A stretch of DNA of 15,703 bases, taken from assembly GCA_001557035.1 (NCBI GenBank), contig LSKJ01000634.1, forward strand, positions 1-15,703, in the 5' to 3' direction. Numbering within the stretch: the stretch's first letter is position 1; each line of letters starts with the position of its first letter. The stretch is from Rhodospirillaceae bacterium CCH5-H10 (lineage in GTDB: Bacteria; Pseudomonadota; Alphaproteobacteria; Reyranellales; Reyranellaceae). This document shows, piece by piece, positions 13,852-15,703 of the stretch. The position numbers and the translations under genes are program-made. The notes under the pieces are model-generated. The model worked only from the letters and a program-made list of their open reading frames with translations, searched no databases and was not told where the DNA came from.

Positions 13852-15057
13852 GTGACCACGATCAAGGGCGCCTACGACGGCATTACCGTTCTCGACTTCA
13901 CGCAGGGCATTGCGGGGCCGCATGCCTCCATGCTGCTCGCGCTGCACGGCGCCGACGTCATCAAGATCGAGCCGCCCGAAGGCGACTGGGGCCGGGCGCT
14001 CGGCGAGCTGAAGGGCGACCATTGCGCCCATTCCGTCGCGTTCAACCGCGGCAAGCGCTCGATCGCGCTCGACCTCAAGTCGGCCGACGGCATCGCCGTC
14101 GTGAAGAAGCTGGCCGCCAAGGCGCATGTGGTGATGGAGAGCTTCCGTCCCGGCGTCATCCAGCGGCTGGGTTTCGGCTACGAGGACGTGAAGAAGATCA
14201 ACCCGAACGTCATCTATTGCTCGGTGTCGGGCTTCGGCCAGACCGGGCCCTACAGCAAGCGCCCGACCGTCGACGGCCTGATCCAGGCGTTCAGCGGCAT
14301 GATGGTGATGAACAAGATGCCGGACGGCACGCCGTGGCGTCAGGGCATGATCGCGGTCGACGTGACGACCGGCCTCTACACCTTCCAGGCGCTCAGCACC
14401 GCGTTGATGCGCCAGTTCCGCTACAACGAAGGCTGCTTCATCGATTCCAGCCTGATGCGCGCGGCCGCCGCCTTCCAGGGCGCCAAGCTGATGGAGTGGG
14501 TGCTCTCCAAGGGCAACCCGCCGGTCCTCTACATGCCGGCCGGCAGCTTCAAATCGTCGAACGGCTACATCATGCTGTCGGCCATGCGGCCGCATCACTT
14601 CCGCCTGCTGTTCGAGCTGATCGGCCGCGACGACATCGCCAACGATCCCGACCTGCAGACCCACGAGAACCGCATCAAGAACGCGCCCAGGATCATCAAG
14701 GCGCTGAACGAGACGATGCCGACCAAGACCACGGAGGAGTGGATCGCGATCCTGCAGCCCAAGGACGTGTTCTGCGAGCGGGTGAACAACTACCAGGACT
14801 ATCTCGACCATCCGCACGTCAAGGAGTCGGGCGCGATCGACTGGATCGAGCAGGACGGGTTCGGCCGCATGCCGGTCGCCAACATCGCGGGCCTGCCGCC
14901 GGCGTCGGAACACGCGCCGCAGCAGCACGCCCCGCATATCGGCGAGGACGGGCCGGACATCCTGGGCGAGCTGGGCTATGCCGCTGCCGACATCGACGCG
15001 ATGTTCGCGCGCGGTGGCGTGCGGGCGCCCGTGCCCGCGGTCAAGGCAGCGGACTGA
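13852..15057 (+). CDS. Class III CoA-transferase (CaiB/BaiF family)
   Basis: The protein has 401 residues, the family norm. The N-terminal block ITVLDFTQGIAGPHASMLLA with GADVIKIEPP (34-42), the FNRGKRSIALDLK block (64-76), and SGFGQTGPYS (126-135) are diagnostic. The catalytic aspartate that carries the acyl anhydride is D170, in IAVDVTTGLY. The start is GTG with GGGAGG eight bases upstream. It would move CoA between carboxylic acids, activating a substrate for the SDR and the DUF1445/DUF2848 enzymes, although their joint pathway is unknown. Its 3' end overlaps the convergent P-loop gene by 17 bases. Confidence 0.93.
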   Translation: MTTIKGAYDGITVLDFTQGIAGPHASMLLALHGADVIKIEPPEGDWGRALGELKGDHCAHSVAFNRGKRSIALDLKSADGIAVVKKLAAKAHVVMESFRPGVIQRLGFGYEDVKKINPNVIYCSVSGFGQTGPYSKRPTVDGLIQAFSGMMVMNKMPDGTPWRQGMIAVDVTTGLYTFQALSTALMRQFRYNEGCFIDSSLMRAAAAFQGAKLMEWVLSKGNPPVLYMPAGSFKSSNGYIMLSAMRPHHFRLLFELIGRDDIANDPDLQTHENRIKNAPRIIKALNETMPTKTTEEWIAILQPKDVFCERVNNYQDYLDHPHVKESGAIDWIEQDGFGRMPVANIAGLPPASEHAPQQHAPHIGEDGPDILGELGYAAADIDAMFARGGVRAPVPAVKAAD

Positions 15058-15568
15058 GCGCGAAGCGCTCGACGTCGCGACGGCTGCGCAGCCGCACGAC
15101 GCGTTTCCCTGCGGCGAGCGCTTCGCATTCCTGCGCGAAGCGCTCGCGATTTCGGCGATGCGTCCTGAGCGCATAGAGCAGGATCGAATTGCGGCTGAGA
15201 AAGGCGTTGCCGAGCGTCTCGCGATTGCCGGTGCCCCACAGTTCCTCGCGGGTCACGGCGCGCTTCACCGTCCGCCGCAGCAGGCGCCCCATGACGACAG
15301 GCAGCGGCAGGTCGAGCCAGACCAGCGTGTCGGCAGGACTCCAGACGAGATCGCGAACCTGGCCGTAGTTGCCGACGACGATCCAGCCTCCTTCGAGGGT
15401 CTCGCGCTCGACGCGATGGCGAAACAGGTCGGGCGGCGCCGGCTGCCAGTCGCGTCCCCAGAACAGGGCGTCGAGTTCGACCACGCGCAGGCCGGTGCGG
15501 TCGGCAAGCCGTTCGGCAAGCCAACTCTTTCCCGATCCCGTCGTGCCGAACACCGCCACCCGTCGCAT
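15041..15568 (-). CDS. P-loop nucleotide kinase-like protein (adenylate kinase/FlaR-like)
   Basis: The protein has 175 residues. It begins MRRVAVFGTTGSGKSWLAERLA, with Walker A GTTGSGKS at residues 8-15, then VVELDALFW, WIVVGNY and TLVWLDLP, as in adenylate-kinase-like ATPases often labelled DNA topology modulation protein. No closer function can be given. An in-frame TTG two codons earlier is possible; the ATG is preferred. It is the only gene here that converges on the CoA-transferase gene, so it belongs to a separate transcript. The sequence after residue 120 is rich in Arg and could bind nucleic acid or phosphate. Confidence 0.82.
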   Translation of the reverse strand: MRRVAVFGTTGSGKSWLAERLADRTGLRVVELDALFWGRDWQPAPPDLFRHRVERETLEGGWIVVGNYGQVRDLVWSPADTLVWLDLPLPVVMGRLLRRTVKRAVTREELWGTGNRETLGNAFLSRNSILLYALRTHRRNRERFAQECEALAAGKRVVRLRSRRDVERFALSPLP

Positions 15569-15652
15569 GGACAAACTCTAGCGTCCGCAGCGACCGCCCC
15601 GCAGGGACGCTTTTCGCCACACCCCGGGGCAGGGGAGAGTCCGTCAACGGAG

Positions 15653-15703
15653 CGCGCCACTCCAGTGGCGCATCATGATCATGAGCGCCACTGGAGTGGC
15701 GCG
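15653..15703. repeat. Nested palindrome at the right edge
   Basis: Two arms, GCGCCACTCCAGTGGCGC and GCGCCACTGGAGTGGCGC, are each self-complementary around a two-base centre and also complementary to each other. Between them lies TCATGATCATGA, itself a perfect palindrome, with one unpaired A. The whole therefore reads as a cruciform-capable element of at least 51 bp, 85 bases upstream of the P-loop gene start. It may continue past the window. It could be a repeat unit or a regulatory site. Confidence 0.75.

Noticed and set aside
12988..15174. A 728-codon open frame on the minus strand opposite the CoA-transferase and DUF2848 genes
   Set aside because: It is antisense to two well-recognised genes, crosses their intergenic repeat, and has His/Arg/Asp-rich low-complexity composition typical of antisense frames in GC-rich DNA.

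Overview
This 15.7 kb window comes from a GC-rich genome, most likely an alphaproteobacterium. The basis is codon use, a nitrate-assimilation layout of the alphaproteobacterial type, and abundant palindromic extragenic repeats. I cannot fix the genus. No rRNA, tRNA, insertion sequence or CRISPR array was seen.

Region 1 (about 141-8928, minus strand) is a nitrate/nitrite assimilation locus. In transcription order it reads nasT (ANTAR-domain antiterminator), a 425-nt non-coding leader, nasS (cytoplasmic nitrate/nitrite sensor), nrtA, nrtB and nrtC (nitrate ABC transporter), nirA (siroheme/4Fe-4S nitrite reductase), and a flavoprotein reductase with an Fe-S domain that probably feeds NirA. The genes are tightly packed: nasS/nrtA, nrtA/nrtB and nirA/flavoprotein overlap by 8, 1 and 4 bases. 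No nitrate reductase is present in the window.

The best signal is the regulatory cascade. A near-perfect sigma-54 promoter (8914-8928) lies in front of nasT. A second sigma-54-type element (8012-8027) lies in front of nasS, and its predicted start (about 8001) falls one base before a tandem-hairpin RNA. Both hairpins carry hexaloops with A at position 1 and G at position 4, the known ANTAR recognition pattern. A strong intrinsic terminator follows (7881-7935) and then the nasS ribosome-binding site. This predicts sigma-54 (nitrogen-status) activation combined with NasT-dependent antitermination released by NasS. NasS itself lies downstream of the attenuator, giving a feedback loop.

Region 2 (8946-11097, minus strand) encodes a membrane-anchored Ser/Thr protein kinase with a C-terminal MORN-repeat domain, preceded by a small one-helix membrane protein. 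Its adjacency to nasT may be incidental.

Region 3 (11333-15057, plus strand) is a probable catabolic cluster: an SDR oxidoreductase, a DUF1445/UPF0317 putative hydro-lyase, a DUF2848 protein with a FAH-like C-terminal pattern, and a class III (CaiB/BaiF) CoA-transferase. The substrate is unknown. A P-loop nucleotide kinase-like gene (15041-15568, minus) converges on it with a 17-base overlap.

Several palindromic repeats sit at gene boundaries. There is a roughly 120-bp element with CCTCCCC/GGGGAGG end hairpins (two full copies and one solo hairpin), two CATCCTGAG-type inverted repeats, and a nested palindrome at the right edge.
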